A stretch of 5,489 bases of DNA, from the NCBI GenBank assembly GCA_012026715.1, contig VEPB01000550.1:1-5489 (forward strand), written 5' to 3'. How positions within the stretch are numbered: the first letter of the stretch is position 1; each line of letters opens with the position of its first letter. This document shows positions 5,314 to 5,489 of the stretch, piece by piece. The notes under the pieces were generated by a model. The model saw nothing but the letters and a program-made list of their open reading frames with translations, did no database searches and was not told the origin of the DNA. Position numbers and translations under genes: made by a program. The stretch comes from Methylococcaceae bacterium (lineage in GTDB: Bacteria > Pseudomonadota > Gammaproteobacteria > Methylococcales > Methylococcaceae).

Positions 5314-5489
5314 ATGAATCGTACGGCGGAGATTAAGCGCGATACGCTGGAAACCCAGGTCCGGGTCCGTCTCGATCTCGACGGCACCGGCAAAGGCGAC
5401 ATCCAGACCGGCGTTCCGTTCCTCGATCACATGCTGGACCAGGTCGCCCGGCACGGCATGATCGACCTGGAGGTGCAGGCCGAAGGCGA
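5314..5489 (+). CDS. hisB: Imidazoleglycerol-phosphate dehydratase, N-terminal part (runs off the right edge)
   Basis: The first 58 residues match the monofunctional HisB family of about 195-200 residues, not the bifunctional enterobacterial form with an N-terminal phosphatase. The start MNRTAEIKRDTLETQVRV leads into the signature GVPFLDHMLDQVARHG at residues 33-48. His39 (in DHM) and His47 (in ARHG) are strongly conserved residues of the manganese-containing active-site region. The enzyme removes water from imidazole glycerol phosphate to give imidazole acetol phosphate in histidine synthesis, in the cytoplasm. An in-frame stop lies 15 bases upstream, so the ATG at 5314 is the natural start, although no good Shine-Dalgarno sequence precedes it. 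It is probably the first gene of a his cluster continuing to the right. Confidence 0.95.
   Translation, partial: MNRTAEIKRDTLETQVRVRLDLDGTGKGDIQTGVPFLDHMLDQVARHGMIDLEVQAEG

Noticed and set aside
5239..5454. Minus-strand open frame opposite hisB
   Set aside because: It overlaps the conserved hisB start in antisense and the GacA-sRNA promoter region; it shows no family features.

Overview
The window is GC-rich chromosomal DNA of a gammaproteobacterium. Three things point that way: a stand-alone hisB, a class II c-type cytochrome lipoprotein beside a DcaP-like porin, and a Gac/Rsm-type regulatory RNA locus. A methanotroph or related environmental lineage would fit, but nothing seen fixes the genus.

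Layout from left to right. Positions 1-2185 form a minus-strand gene cluster, read from right to left: an outer-membrane lipoprotein with a C-terminal CxxCH heme site (1706-2185), a DcaP-like outer-membrane porin (283-1692), and the start of an unidentified exported protein that runs off the left edge (1-200). Positions 2186-3131 hold no intact gene. They carry the decayed remnant of a group II intron reverse transcriptase/maturase on the plus strand, broken over three frames and lacking the catalytic YADD box. Two more minus-strand genes follow: an exported HEAT-repeat protein (3132-3797) and an exported GlcG/HbpS-type (DUF336) putative heme-binding protein (3906-4793). A strong 14-bp-stem terminator separates them. 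The right edge holds the start of hisB on the plus strand (5314 onward).

The most interesting element lies in the 520-base gap between the GlcG-like gene and hisB. On the minus strand there is an exact GacA/UvrY-type palindrome, TGTAAG-N6-CTTACA (5196-5213). About 60 bases downstream begins a roughly 115-nt stretch with seven GGA motifs, several in the loops of small hairpins. It ends in an intrinsic terminator whose own loop is GGA. No GGA occurs between the palindrome and the proposed transcript start. This is the architecture of RsmY/RsmZ/CsrB RNAs, which sequester the translational repressor CsrA/RsmA. The GlcG-like gene lies downstream on the same strand. Its Shine-Dalgarno sequence is embedded in CACGGAG, a CsrA-like site, so it is a candidate target of the same system. 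The sRNA identity is a sequence-based inference, but several independent signals agree.
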